Shown here in pieces: positions 1 through 6,188 of a DNA stretch of 9,748 nt. Under the pieces are notes generated by a model. That model made no database searches. It had not been told where the DNA came from and worked only from the letters and a program-made list of their open reading frames with translations. Source of the stretch: Caryophanales bacterium UBA6448 (GTDB lineage Bacteria; Bacillota_I; Bacilli_A; RF39; UBA660). Within the stretch, counting starts at the first letter, position 1; each line of letters starts with the position of its first letter. Position numbers and translations under genes: made by a program. The stretch spans positions 1 through 9,748 of the forward strand of contig DJOC01000037.1 of NCBI GenBank assembly GCA_002439555.1. Reading direction: 5' to 3'.

Positions 1-274
1 TTGTACTTTTATTCTCTTTTTCTTTAGCGGAAATATCAAATTTAACATTATAAACACCTTCAGTATCAGTTTTGCTAACAGTTTTAACAACTTTAACAGA
101 ACCATTTTCTGATAATGTTTCATTTCCTGCAATTACAGAAACGCTTTCATTGCTAATTTGATTGTTTGCTCTTAAATCACCTTTCTGTTCTTTATATTCT
201 GCAAAAACAATAGTTGAAACTGCCACTGCAACAAGAACAATTGCACTAGCAAAAAAATATTTTAGTTTCTTCAT
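1..274 (-). CDS. Secreted surface protein, N-terminal part only
   Basis: The gene runs off the left edge; 91 residues are visible. The start ATG at 274 has AGGAGG at 285-290, about 10 bases upstream. The protein opens with MKKLKYFF, then a hydrophobic stretch to about residue 24 and a plausible signal peptidase site after VFA. The mature part is polar; a segment near residues 60-85 (VKVVKTVSKTDTEGVYNVKF) resembles the beta-strand segments before VWA or Cna-type domains in Gram-positive adhesins and pilins. That resemblance is by eye and the family is not established. It lies downstream of a sortase gene on the same strand but has its own promoter (302-330), and a terminator separates the two. 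It may be a sortase substrate, but the C-terminal sorting signal lies outside the window. Secretion is well supported; the domain assignment is weak. Confidence 0.75.
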   Translation of the reverse strand, partial: MKKLKYFFASAIVLVAVAVSTIVFAEYKEQKGDLRANNQISNESVSVIAGNETLSENGSVKVVKTVSKTDTEGVYNVKFDISAKEKENKST

Positions 275-301
275 AAACCAAAAACCTCCTGATAGTTCCT
301 T

Positions 302-330
302 ATACTACCATACATTGTTATGTATGTCAA
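302..330 (-). promoter_or_regulatory. Sigma-A-type promoter of the secreted protein
   Basis: Read on the minus strand, a perfect -35 box TTGACA (325-330) is separated by 17 bases from the -10 box TAGTAT (302-307). The predicted transcript start is near 295, just before the AGGAGG at 285-290 and the ATG at 274. This is the closest match to consensus in the window. Confidence 0.8.
309..326. promoter_or_regulatory. Palindrome between -35 and -10, likely operator
   Basis: CATACAT-TGTT-ATGTATG on the plus strand is a perfect 7-base inverted repeat around 4 bases. It fills the promoter spacer and overlaps the end of the -35 box. A repressor bound here would block RNA polymerase, so I read it as an operator. 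The 10-base palindrome ATACTAGTAT at 341-350, just upstream, could be a second site. I cannot name the regulator. Confidence 0.5.
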
Positions 331-375
331 CAATTTTTTCATACTAGTATTATAGGAAAATCAAAAGAAAAATAT

Positions 376-412
376 ACAAAAAAATAACCAAATTTTGGAA
401 ATTTAGTTATTT
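376..412 (-). terminator. Intrinsic terminator of the sortase gene
   Basis: Arms 382-395 and 399-412 form a 14-base-pair stem with one G-U pair and a 3-base loop. On the minus strand it is followed by a run of T (plus-strand A run 378-384). The stop codon of the sortase gene (407-409) lies inside the stem. Confidence 0.8.
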
Positions 413-1126
413 TACTTCTTTTGCTATAACAAGCATATATTTTTTAGGATATTTATTATATTCTTTCATATTAGAGCATGTTTGGATAATAAGTATTTTA
501 TCATCCTTATTTACCTCAACTCCAGTATCATAAAATGATTTACTTTTTAAACTTTGTAAGTGTTTTAAATATTCATCCTTACTTGCATAATTTAAATTCA
601 TATAGGACCAATCTGAAGTTTCCACAAAAACAGAAAATACTTCATATTTTTTTACCTCTTTAACCGAAGATAAATAAATATATCGATGCTTTTTAAAATA
701 TTCTTCATCTTTATAATTTTCAATTATCATAATAGGTAAAAAATAACTTGGTGAACTATGTCCAAAAATAAGTAATTTATCACTATTATCAATATCAACT
801 CTATAATCTAAAAATATTGAACCATTTATATTAAAAGTTTTATCTGGTAAATGATTTAAATAATATGAATTATCTTTTCCTTGCATTACCACCGTATTAA
901 AATCAGTATTTTCAATTGCAATAGTTCCCACTACATCATCATTATTATATTTTTCTTTTAAAGGTGTAATTTGCTCTATATATTCCTCTTTCATAACAGG
1001 TACTGTATTATTAATATAATATTCATCATACTTTCCTATATTAAAATAAGTTAATCCAATATAAACAGATAAACTAATTAATAATATAACAGGTATAATT
1101 ACTATTAACTTTTTCACTATTTTCAT
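407..1126 (-). CDS. Class B-like sortase lacking the usual arginine
   Basis: This is a membrane-anchored transpeptidase of the sortase family, 239 residues from the ATG at 1126. An N-terminal membrane segment (about residues 4-26) precedes the extracellular catalytic domain. Class B-like landmarks are NSYYLNH followed by GSIFLDYR. The catalytic His is in LLIFGHSSP (His123) and the catalytic Cys in ILIIQTCS (Cys217). The conserved Arg expected on the last strand is not seen: in PKKYMLVIAKEV, Tyr230 falls at that place with Lys229 beside it, confirmed by reading the codons. I chose ATG 1126 over the in-frame TTG at 1147 because the -10 box at 1153-1158 would put the transcript start at about 1146, and AAGGAAAG lies well placed before 1126. 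Likely substrates are the flanking secreted proteins. The family call is firm; activity without Arg is uncertain. Confidence 0.9.
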   Translation of the reverse strand: MKIVKKLIVIIPVILLISLSVYIGLTYFNIGKYDEYYINNTVPVMKEEYIEQITPLKEKYNNDDVVGTIAIENTDFNTVVMQGKDNSYYLNHLPDKTFNINGSIFLDYRVDIDNSDKLLIFGHSSPSYFLPIMIIENYKDEEYFKKHRYIYLSSVKEVKKYEVFSVFVETSDWSYMNLNYASKDEYLKHLQSLKSKSFYDTGVEVNKDDKILIIQTCSNMKEYNKYPKKYMLVIAKEVK

Positions 1127-1152
1127 AAAAAAATCTTTCCTTTTCAAGAAAG

Positions 1153-1181
1153 ATTATAACATTTCTATATTACGATGTAAA
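1153..1181 (-). promoter_or_regulatory. Promoter of the class B-like sortase
   Basis: On the minus strand there is TTTACA (1176-1181), a 17-base spacer and an extended -10 TGTTATAAT (hexamer at 1153-1158). The predicted start near 1146 falls on the in-frame TTG at 1145-1147, which excludes that codon as the translation start and supports ATG 1126. Confidence 0.75.
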
Positions 1182-1303
1182 CATCATTATACGTACCACT
1201 GCCCGATAACTTGGTTTCAGAGGATAAAGAAACAACAGGACAGAAGCCAAGAATATTAATTAAGTTATAAATGTAATTAAAAAGTGATTCACAAGTCATA
1301 ACT
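1165..1303. other. GC-richer patch of unknown origin
   Basis: This stretch lies between the response-regulator remnant and the sortase promoter. Bases 1191-1250 contain 27 G or C in 60, far above the surrounding DNA. Open frames cross it on both strands: a minus frame ends at 1165, and a plus frame (1181-1270) reads VPLPDNLVSEDKETTG. Neither has a convincing start and ribosome binding site, and I recognise neither product. It may be a fragment of a decayed or transferred gene. The sortase -35 box sits at its left end. Confidence 0.4.
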
Positions 1304-1396
1304 TTACCCAAAATAAACATAATAATTATTTTCTTTAAAAGTATATGACAAACCATTTACAATTTCTTCATTATCTTCGATTAAAAGTATTTTCAT
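1304..1396 (-). pseudogene. Response-regulator N-terminal remnant
   Basis: An ATG at 1396, with AGAGG a few bases upstream, starts a 30-codon frame ending in TAA (1304-1306). It reads MKILLIEDNEEIVNGLSYTF and continues to ENNYYVYFG. This is the classic first strand and acidic pocket (I-E-D-N) of a receiver domain, as in OmpR-type regulators. The phospho-acceptor Asp, the rest of the receiver domain and any DNA-binding domain are missing. Downstream sequence in the other frames does not restore them; instead it turns into the GC-richer patch. I read it as a truncated two-component regulator that may once have controlled this surface locus. A short expressed peptide is possible but less likely. 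Confidence 0.7.
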
Positions 1397-1433
1397 TTTT
1401 GCCTCTTTTAAAAAATATATTACTAAATAAATT

Positions 1434-1461
1434 AAAAAAAAATCTACCATAAAGGTAGATT
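1434..1461 (-). terminator. Intrinsic terminator of the NPETG protein gene
   Basis: AATCTACC (1441-1448) and GGTAGATT (1454-1461) form a perfect 8-base-pair stem with a 5-base loop. On the minus strand a run of T follows (plus-strand A run 1434-1440). It lies 16 bases after the stop codon at 1478-1480. Confidence 0.85.
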
Positions 1462-1477
1462 AAAAATTACAAATCAA

Positions 1478-2056
1478 TTAAATTTTATAAAGTTTTGTTC
1501 TTTTTTTAGTTCCAAAATATACACCAGTACCAACAGCAAGTCCTATAGTAACAATTGTTAAAGGAAGGCTAGCACCAGTTTCAGGATTTTTAGTACCAGT
1601 AGAATTTCCATTTTCAACTCCAATTGAACAATCTTCATCAGCAGAATCTTTTTTTACAGTTACCACTAATGAACCAATTTGGAAATTATTACCAGTATCC
1701 GAAGAACCGTTTTTATCAAATGTACATGTTAATGTAGATGTACCATCTGAATTTTTAGTAGTAGTACCACCATCAGTTACGTATTCACCAAAGTCAGAAC
1801 ATTTAGCTTCAGTAATTGCTTTTCCTAAAGTGAATTTAACACTTTTTTGAGTAACCTTATGATTATCAGTATTATTTTCTAAAATTACCATAATCTTGTA
1901 AGTTCTTTGTTCATCTCCTGAAGAAAGTGTTGTTGAGGTAAAATCACCAGCATTACCAGGAACATTAATTGTTTCCTTGTAATCAGCGGCTTTTACCATA
2001 AAAGGCATACACAAAACAGCACCCATAACTAGTAAATAACTAAAAAACTTTTTCAT
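1478..2056 (-). CDS. Wall-anchored protein with NPETG sorting signal
   Basis: 192 residues with a complete cell-wall sorting architecture. A signal peptide (residues 1-23, cut after VKA) is followed by an exported domain of about 130 residues. The C-terminus has NPETG (157-161), a hydrophobic segment (about 163-182) and a positive tail KKRTK. NPxTG-type signals are known class B sortase substrates, which fits the two sortase genes on either side. The exported domain alternates polar strands and ends in IGSLVVTVKKDSADEDCSIG, similar in pattern to cohesin-like beta sandwiches; this is inference. Cys86, Cys111 and Cys143 could allow a disulfide. The ATG at 2056 has AGGAGAG upstream; an ATG four bases earlier is out of frame. 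It has its own promoter and terminator, so it is probably a single-gene transcript. The binding target is unknown. Confidence 0.88.
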   Translation of the reverse strand: MKKFFSYLLVMGAVLCMPFMVKAADYKETINVPGNAGDFTSTTLSSGDEQRTYKIMVILENNTDNHKVTQKSVKFTLGKAITEAKCSDFGEYVTDGGTTTKNSDGTSTLTCTFDKNGSSDTGNNFQIGSLVVTVKKDSADEDCSIGVENGNSTGTKNPETGASLPLTIVTIGLAVGTGVYFGTKKRTKLYKI

Positions 2057-2087
2057 CCATCAACTCTCCTATCTTTATTATGACCTA

Positions 2088-2114
2088 ATTATATCATAAA
2101 ATTCAAAAAAACAA
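2088..2114 (-). promoter_or_regulatory. Promoter of the NPETG protein gene
   Basis: An extended -10 box TGATATAAT on the minus strand (hexamer at 2088-2093) lies 31 bases upstream of the ATG. The -35 region is weak: TTGTTT at 2109-2114 has a short 15-base spacer. The extended -10 could compensate. Confidence 0.55.
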
Positions 2115-2134
2115 TATATTTTTTTAAAAAATTA

Positions 2135-2163
2135 TATTAAAATGTAAAGTTTTGTGTTATCAT
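2135..2163 (+). promoter_or_regulatory. Possible divergent promoter of the long sortase
   Basis: TGTTATCAT (2155-2163) resembles an extended -10 box, placed about 15 bases before the AAGGTAGG ribosome binding site (2173-2180) and the GTG start at 2186. The -35 region TATTAA is poor. It is back to back with the promoter of the NPETG gene, so the pair could be co-regulated. Confidence 0.35.
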
Positions 2164-2185
2164 AATTAATATAAGGTAGGTTATT

Positions 2186-3739
2186 GTGAAGATATTAGTA
2201 AAAATTAAAAACGATAGATTATGTTTTATTACGCGAAAAAAACTTAATCCAGATTATAAAAATATGCTTAATACTAACGTAATTAGTAACAATGAACTAG
2301 TATTTAGCGATGAATATATTTTTTTAAACCAAAAAATAATTTGTACTTTTTTTAATGAGTTAATAAAAAACTACTCTATTACTACTCTATCTTTTCAATC
2401 ACTCGAAGTACTTTACATATTTTTACCTTTCTTATCAAAATTCAAAGGAATTAACTCATTATATTTAGAATCTGATGAAATAATGCCTTATAAATTATGT
2501 GAAAGATTATGTAAAATAAGCAATATAAAATATATAAGTTTTGAATACATTCCTCAGTACATGTTTGAATTACTTGATAAAAATGGTTATATTCCTGAAT
2601 CAAGAAGTGAAATATTATTTACCTCAAAATTTATGGAAACAAATAATCTTACTACATACTCATCAATATATTATAAAAATAATATTTATTTAGAATTTCC
2701 ATTTTCTAATGAAGACATTCAAAATTTTAATACATTTTGTGATATAAATAAGAATTTAAAAATAATTCATATTAATAAACTTAATAAAGAAAATTTAGAA
2801 ACTATAATAAAAATACTTAAAAATAATAATCAAAAAAATATTAAAATAATTCTTCATGGTAATGAACACGATCCAAACGTAATTGAATATTTAAAAAAGA
2901 ATAATAAACTAATTAAAAAGAAATATAAAATTTCATTTAAATTAAAATACTCTAATGAATATATTGAAAATAATATTGCTAGTGAAACAAATAATGCAGT
3001 ACTTAGAATGATTGCCATACTTATATTTGCAATAATTCTATTTTCCTTTATATATGTATTTTATGATAATTATCAGTCAATGATGAAAGTAAGTAAAATT
3101 CAAAATGAAGTAATTGATTATATTAATGCTAAAGATATAAACGAAGAAACCCCTAATAGAACATTAAATGGTTTAGAAATTAAAAATAATTATTTGTACT
3201 CACTTACTGAGGTAAACCCTGATGTTGTTGGTTGGGTTAAAGTTAACGAAACTAACATTGATTATGCTGTAACTAAAAGTATTGATAATGAATATTATTT
3301 AACTCACAATTTATATAAAGAGAAAGATCCAAATGGATGGATTTATATGGACTATACAAATAACCCAACTAATATTGATGACAACATAATATTATACGGA
3401 CACAATAGATTTTTAAATGGTGTCATGTTTGGTACTTTAAATAAAGTATTATATAAAAATTGGTATACAAATGAAGAAAACCTTATAGTTAAGTTTGATA
3501 CCCTATATGGTTCATATAAATATAAAATATTTTCAATATATATTATTCCGACAACAACTGATTATTTAACCACTAATTTTGAAAGTAATGAAGAAAAATT
3601 AGATTTTATAAAATTAATTAAAGATCGTAGTATTTATGACTTTAATGTAAATCTTGATGAAAATGCAAAAATACTTACCCTATCAACTTGTCAAAGTGAT
3701 ACATCAAGACTTGTAGTTCATGCATATTTAGAAAATTAA
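2186..3739 (+). CDS. Class B sortase with large cytosolic N-terminal domain
   Basis: 517 residues, about twice the usual length of a class B sortase. Residues 1-270 have no signal peptide or membrane segment. They alternate short hydrophobic strands with helices (ITTLSF, INSLYL, IKYISF, NLKIIHI, NIKIIL), suggesting an alpha/beta or leucine-rich-repeat-like fold, and I do not recognise a family. One membrane helix spans about 272-292. The rest is a typical class B catalytic domain: NPDVVGW, NEYYLTH, GWIYMDY, His406 in ILYGHNR, Cys502 in LTLSTCQ and Arg508 in SRLVVHAYL. The Cys-Arg spacing is only 6 residues, shorter than usual. By topology the extra domain should be cytoplasmic. The start is GTG with AAGGTAGG ending 5 bases before it. 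It is divergent from the NPETG protein, its most obvious candidate substrate. The sortase call is firm; the role of the N-terminal domain is unknown. Confidence 0.92.
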   Translation: MKILVKIKNDRLCFITRKKLNPDYKNMLNTNVISNNELVFSDEYIFLNQKIICTFFNELIKNYSITTLSFQSLEVLYIFLPFLSKFKGINSLYLESDEIMPYKLCERLCKISNIKYISFEYIPQYMFELLDKNGYIPESRSEILFTSKFMETNNLTTYSSIYYKNNIYLEFPFSNEDIQNFNTFCDINKNLKIIHINKLNKENLETIIKILKNNNQKNIKIILHGNEHDPNVIEYLKKNNKLIKKKYKISFKLKYSNEYIENNIASETNNAVLRMIAILIFAIILFSFIYVFYDNYQSMMKVSKIQNEVIDYINAKDINEETPNRTLNGLEIKNNYLYSLTEVNPDVVGWVKVNETNIDYAVTKSIDNEYYLTHNLYKEKDPNGWIYMDYTNNPTNIDDNIILYGHNRFLNGVMFGTLNKVLYKNWYTNEENLIVKFDTLYGSYKYKIFSIYIIPTTTDYLTTNFESNEEKLDFIKLIKDRSIYDFNVNLDENAKILTLSTCQSDTSRLVVHAYLEN

Positions 3740-3777
3740 AAAGATAGAAATTTTATTTAACTTTTTCTATCTTTTTT
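3738..3777. terminator. Bidirectional terminator between convergent genes
   Basis: AAAAAGATAGAAA (3738-3750) and its exact complement (3764-3776) form a 13-base-pair stem flanked by A and T runs, so it works for both strands. The stop codon of the plus-strand sortase ends at 3739 and that of the minus-strand gene (3753-3755) is in the loop. One arm therefore codes the last residues of the membrane protein. Confidence 0.8.
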
Positions 3778-5561
3778 AAATTCAGTAAATACATTACAAC
3801 AAGGGGCATTGGGAATATAAATGGAAGTGCATATCTAAAATAGTTATTCGCAGGACTAAGTATGCAGAAAAATACTGCGACAAGCATTGGACTTATAACT
3901 ATTAAATATTTTTTTCTATTTTGTTTTATTAAATAAACACTCATTGATAGTATAATCCATACATTAAAGCCAATATTTACAAATAATCCAATAACCGGTA
4001 AACATCTATAAACATTTCCATATCCTGATAAGAAAGAACGTAAATGTTTAAATGAATTAAAATGATAATCCACTAAATTATTTTCAGTTATTCTTTTATC
4101 AAATTTAGTGTATAAATACCAATTTAAATCACCAATATCAAAGTATCCATAAATATTATTAAGTGTTGCATCTAAATAGGTAAATGGATGAGCATTTAGC
4201 CCTTTAAGCCACGTTTTTGCATAATTAACAAAGTCCTCTTTTGTAGCATATTTATTAAAAGTTGCTTTAACTGGATCAGAAAGAGTTGGTTTATATTTAG
4301 TTTTAATAATATCATAATCAAGAAGTCCTGAAATATTTTTTTTGTCCTCCTTTGTTAAATCTTCTTCGTGATATTTTATATATCTAGCAGTTTGCTGAAA
4401 AGGAATTGATAAGACTTCCCTAACCGTTGTCCCCGTTATATGAAGTGCTGGTAAAAGTATTTTAGAATAGGAAATATAACTTACAAATATAGTAAGTACA
4501 AGACAAATAATTCTTTTCTTATTGATCTTACTATAATTACACATAAATGGAAGCAATAATAATACTAAAAAAATACCATTATTTCTAAATAAACAAATAA
4601 ACATCATTAATATAAATGATAATGCTAACCATTTAAATTCTATTTTTTTATTTTTAAATTTAGTTATAAATTCCATTAAAAATATTGTAAGCCAAATCAT
4701 TAGAATTGAATAATAAACATCTTTATTTGTGTTAATTGCATAAAATGGAAAACAAGGCATTATAATGTATAATAACAACATTAAAAATAAATACTTATTA
4801 CTTACACCTTTTTTCTTTAAATAAGAAATTGAATAAGAAAGTGTTAAAACTAAAGACAATCCTTGAAAAAAAGTATAAATAAATAAGCCAAAGTTATCAT
4901 TACCAAGAAGTTTTCCAAGTTTAACTGAATATCCTAACATCAATGTATGGAGTACAGGATGATGATTAGTTAAATTAACTTTTGAATCAATTTGAACAGA
5001 ATAATCTACATATTTTGTTCTTACATTAAATGCCTGTTTTATTTGATTACTGGGATCTGGGGATAATACCGCAGGATAGTATGCAATATAGTAAATACTA
5101 TAGCATAATATAAGTACCAAGAGGCTTACTAAAAATGGATGTTTATCAAATAGTTTTATAAATTTATTATCTTTTAAATTAAATTTATTTTCAAAAATTG
5201 AGATAGTTTTTTTAACATAAATCATAAATAGATTTAAAATGTAATAAAATCCAACAAATCTTATTATTGTAAAAAAGAACATATACTTTTTAAATAAGAT
5301 ACTAAGAGAGCCAACATCTCTATAACTTTGACCGACCAAAACAAAGATAGAGAACATTGGTAAAAGTATTTTATCTTCTTTACTAATATTTTTATAATCA
5401 TTTTTAGTGTAAAAAATATAGAATACAAAAGTAAATAAAACGAGCAAAACTATACTTAAAACACTAAACGGATTTTTACCTAAATACAATTTTTTAAAAT
5501 TAAAAAATAATGTAAAAGCACTAATAAAACTTAATATAAAACATTCAAACTTCTTTTTCAT
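3753..5561 (-). CDS. Polytopic membrane protein, DUF6020/GT-C-like
   Basis: 602 residues with roughly a dozen hydrophobic segments. The motifs YYPAVLSPDPSNQI (about 161-174) and TNHHPVLHT (198-206) sit on the loops after the membrane helix near 145-160 and are hallmarks, from memory, of the DUF6020 family in Bacillota. The layout, with an acidic motif early in the first large outer loop, many helices and an extracellular segment near 375-500, resembles GT-C glycosyltransferases that use polyprenyl-phosphate sugars. A role in modifying a surface polymer or protein is inference. The ATG at 5561 has no clear ribosome binding site, and the promoter places the transcript start at or next to this ATG, so the message is probably leaderless. 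It converges on the long sortase and shares its terminator. Family call moderately firm; donor and acceptor unknown. Confidence 0.8.
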   Translation of the reverse strand: MKKKFECFILSFISAFTLFFNFKKLYLGKNPFSVLSIVLLVLFTFVFYIFYTKNDYKNISKEDKILLPMFSIFVLVGQSYRDVGSLSILFKKYMFFFTIIRFVGFYYILNLFMIYVKKTISIFENKFNLKDNKFIKLFDKHPFLVSLLVLILCYSIYYIAYYPAVLSPDPSNQIKQAFNVRTKYVDYSVQIDSKVNLTNHHPVLHTLMLGYSVKLGKLLGNDNFGLFIYTFFQGLSLVLTLSYSISYLKKKGVSNKYLFLMLLLYIIMPCFPFYAINTNKDVYYSILMIWLTIFLMEFITKFKNKKIEFKWLALSFILMMFICLFRNNGIFLVLLLLPFMCNYSKINKKRIICLVLTIFVSYISYSKILLPALHITGTTVREVLSIPFQQTARYIKYHEEDLTKEDKKNISGLLDYDIIKTKYKPTLSDPVKATFNKYATKEDFVNYAKTWLKGLNAHPFTYLDATLNNIYGYFDIGDLNWYLYTKFDKRITENNLVDYHFNSFKHLRSFLSGYGNVYRCLPVIGLFVNIGFNVWIILSMSVYLIKQNRKKYLIVISPMLVAVFFCILSPANNYFRYALPFIFPMPLVVMYLLNLKKIEKVK

Positions 5562-5567
5562 ATGCCT

Positions 5568-5596
5568 AGTATAGCACTTATTATTTCATTTTGCAA
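5568..5596 (-). promoter_or_regulatory. Promoter giving a leaderless transcript
   Basis: On the minus strand, TTGCAA (5591-5596), a 17-base spacer and extended -10 TGCTATACT (hexamer 5568-5573) are followed by only AGGCAT and then the ATG at 5561. Transcription normally starts about 7 bases after the -10 box, which is the A of the start codon. Confidence 0.7.
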
Positions 5597-5657
5597 TTAA
5601 CTTATAGTTTAAATAAATCTTATAAAACTATATTTTCTGATAAGTTTCAATAAAAGT

Positions 5658-5939
5658 CTAATTATCATAAAATTCTTCCTCCTCTCTTTTTGTAAATATT
5701 AGTTTGATTAAAAGTTCAAAGAATCTTTCATCTTCATCGTACTCTGTAAATTCAGGTGGATCAATCTCATTAATTGTAACACCTAACTCATGACATTTTT
5801 CCCTTGGTACTTCATAATATTCTCGGATATTATCAATTACCTCCTCAAAAATTTCTTTAGGTATTTGTCCTGCTTTTACTTTTTCATAATCTGCTTCTCC
5901 CCTTATAGAAAATGTAACTCTTTGATTAATTTCTTGCAT
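5658..5939 (-). CDS. Small acidic protein of unknown function
   Basis: 93 residues, no signal peptide and no membrane segment, so probably cytosolic. I do not recognise the family. It begins MQEINQRVTFSIRGEADYEK, then has helix-like segments (IPKEIFEEVIDNIREYY, FFELLIKLIF), a single Cys (in REKCHELG) and a strongly acidic C-terminus (EEEEFYDN). The ribosome binding site AGGAGG is excellent and 9 bases from the ATG at 5939, so the gene is likely real and well translated. It stands alone: the gene after it has its own promoter and there is a 280-base leader upstream with repeated elements. I found no convincing terminator downstream. It ends in TAG. Confidence 0.7.
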   Translation of the reverse strand: MQEINQRVTFSIRGEADYEKVKAGQIPKEIFEEVIDNIREYYEVPREKCHELGVTINEIDPPEFTEYDEDERFFELLIKLIFTKREEEEFYDN

Positions 5940-5946
5940 TTTTAAT

Positions 5947-5989
5947 TCCTCCTTTTTTGCTGAAATTTACACTTTACACTTTTTTGACA
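5947..5989 (-). repeat. Leader module copy A (nearest the gene)
   Basis: On the minus strand, a 17-base element TGTCAAAAAAGTGTAAA (5973-5989) is followed by AAATTT and then the Shine-Dalgarno run AAAAAAGGAGGAA. The same order of elements occurs at 6059-6116. This copy serves the 93-residue gene. Confidence 0.65.
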
Positions 5990-6008
5990 GTTTTCAAATT
6001 TTGCTATG

Positions 6009-6017
6009 TCATATCAT
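6009..6017 (-). other. Two-codon mini-frame ATG ATA TGA
   Basis: AAAGGAG (about 6023-6029) lies close before ATG ATA TGA on the minus strand, between the two leader modules. A ribosome could start and stop almost at once. It has the form of a minigene, similar to the bar minigenes of phage lambda (AUG AUA plus stop). It may be chance in such AT-rich DNA. Confidence 0.3.
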
Positions 6018-6058
6018 TTTTCTCCTTTCACTATACTTATTACCGGAAAATTTCTGAT

Positions 6059-6116
6059 TTCCTCCTTTTTTTGTTAAATTTCTTAAAAAAAGTTAAAATT
6101 TTACACTTTTTTGACA
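6059..6116 (-). repeat. Leader module copy B, Shine-Dalgarno without a gene
   Basis: The identical 17-base element (6100-6116) is followed by AAATTT and a run AAAAAAAGGAGGAA (to 6059). Unlike copy A, no start codon with an open frame follows. It looks like a tandem duplication of the leader whose gene copy was lost, or a regulatory leader. The 5940-6219 stretch holds this pair, the mini-frame at 6009-6017, a palindrome and a terminator. Confidence 0.6.
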
Positions 6117-6158
6117 CTTTTTCATATCTTCATTTACATTTATTTTACGCATATTTTT

Positions 6159-6176
6159 ATGTAAACCAATTTACAT
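6159..6176. promoter_or_regulatory. Palindrome, possible operator
   Basis: ATGTAAA-CCAA-TTTACAT is a perfect 7-base inverted repeat around 4 bases. It overlaps a weak promoter candidate read on the minus strand (TTGGTT, 16 bases, TAAAAT) that could drive the leader of the 93-residue gene. The 18-base layout resembles sites of dimeric repressors. It does not fit the CcpA consensus well, and I cannot name the regulator. Confidence 0.4.
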
Positions 6177-6188
6177 TTTAATAATTTC

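Noticed and set aside
162..347. 61-codon plus-strand open frame
   Set aside because: It lies antisense over the signal peptide gene and its promoter, and has no ribosome binding site.
1165..1356. 63-codon minus-strand open frame
   Set aside because: Its start lies inside the response-regulator remnant in another frame, with no ribosome binding site; it is reported only as part of the GC-richer patch.
1478..2056. Lipoprotein reading of the signal peptide (Cys16)
   Set aside because: The residues before Cys (A-V-L) do not form a lipobox, and the C-terminal NPETG signal explains anchoring.
5603..5632. Inverted repeat TATAGTTT / AAACTATA after the 93-residue gene
   Set aside because: The loop is 14 bases and no T run follows on the minus strand, so it is not a convincing terminator.
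5984..6012. TTGACA on the plus strand as a promoter
   Set aside because: No good -10 box lies 16-18 bases downstream and no plus-strand gene follows; the hexamer is part of the repeated leader element.
5957..6181. 74-codon plus-strand open frame rich in Phe and Tyr
   Set aside because: It arises from the T-rich antisense of the small-protein leader, has no ribosome binding site and reads as low complexity.
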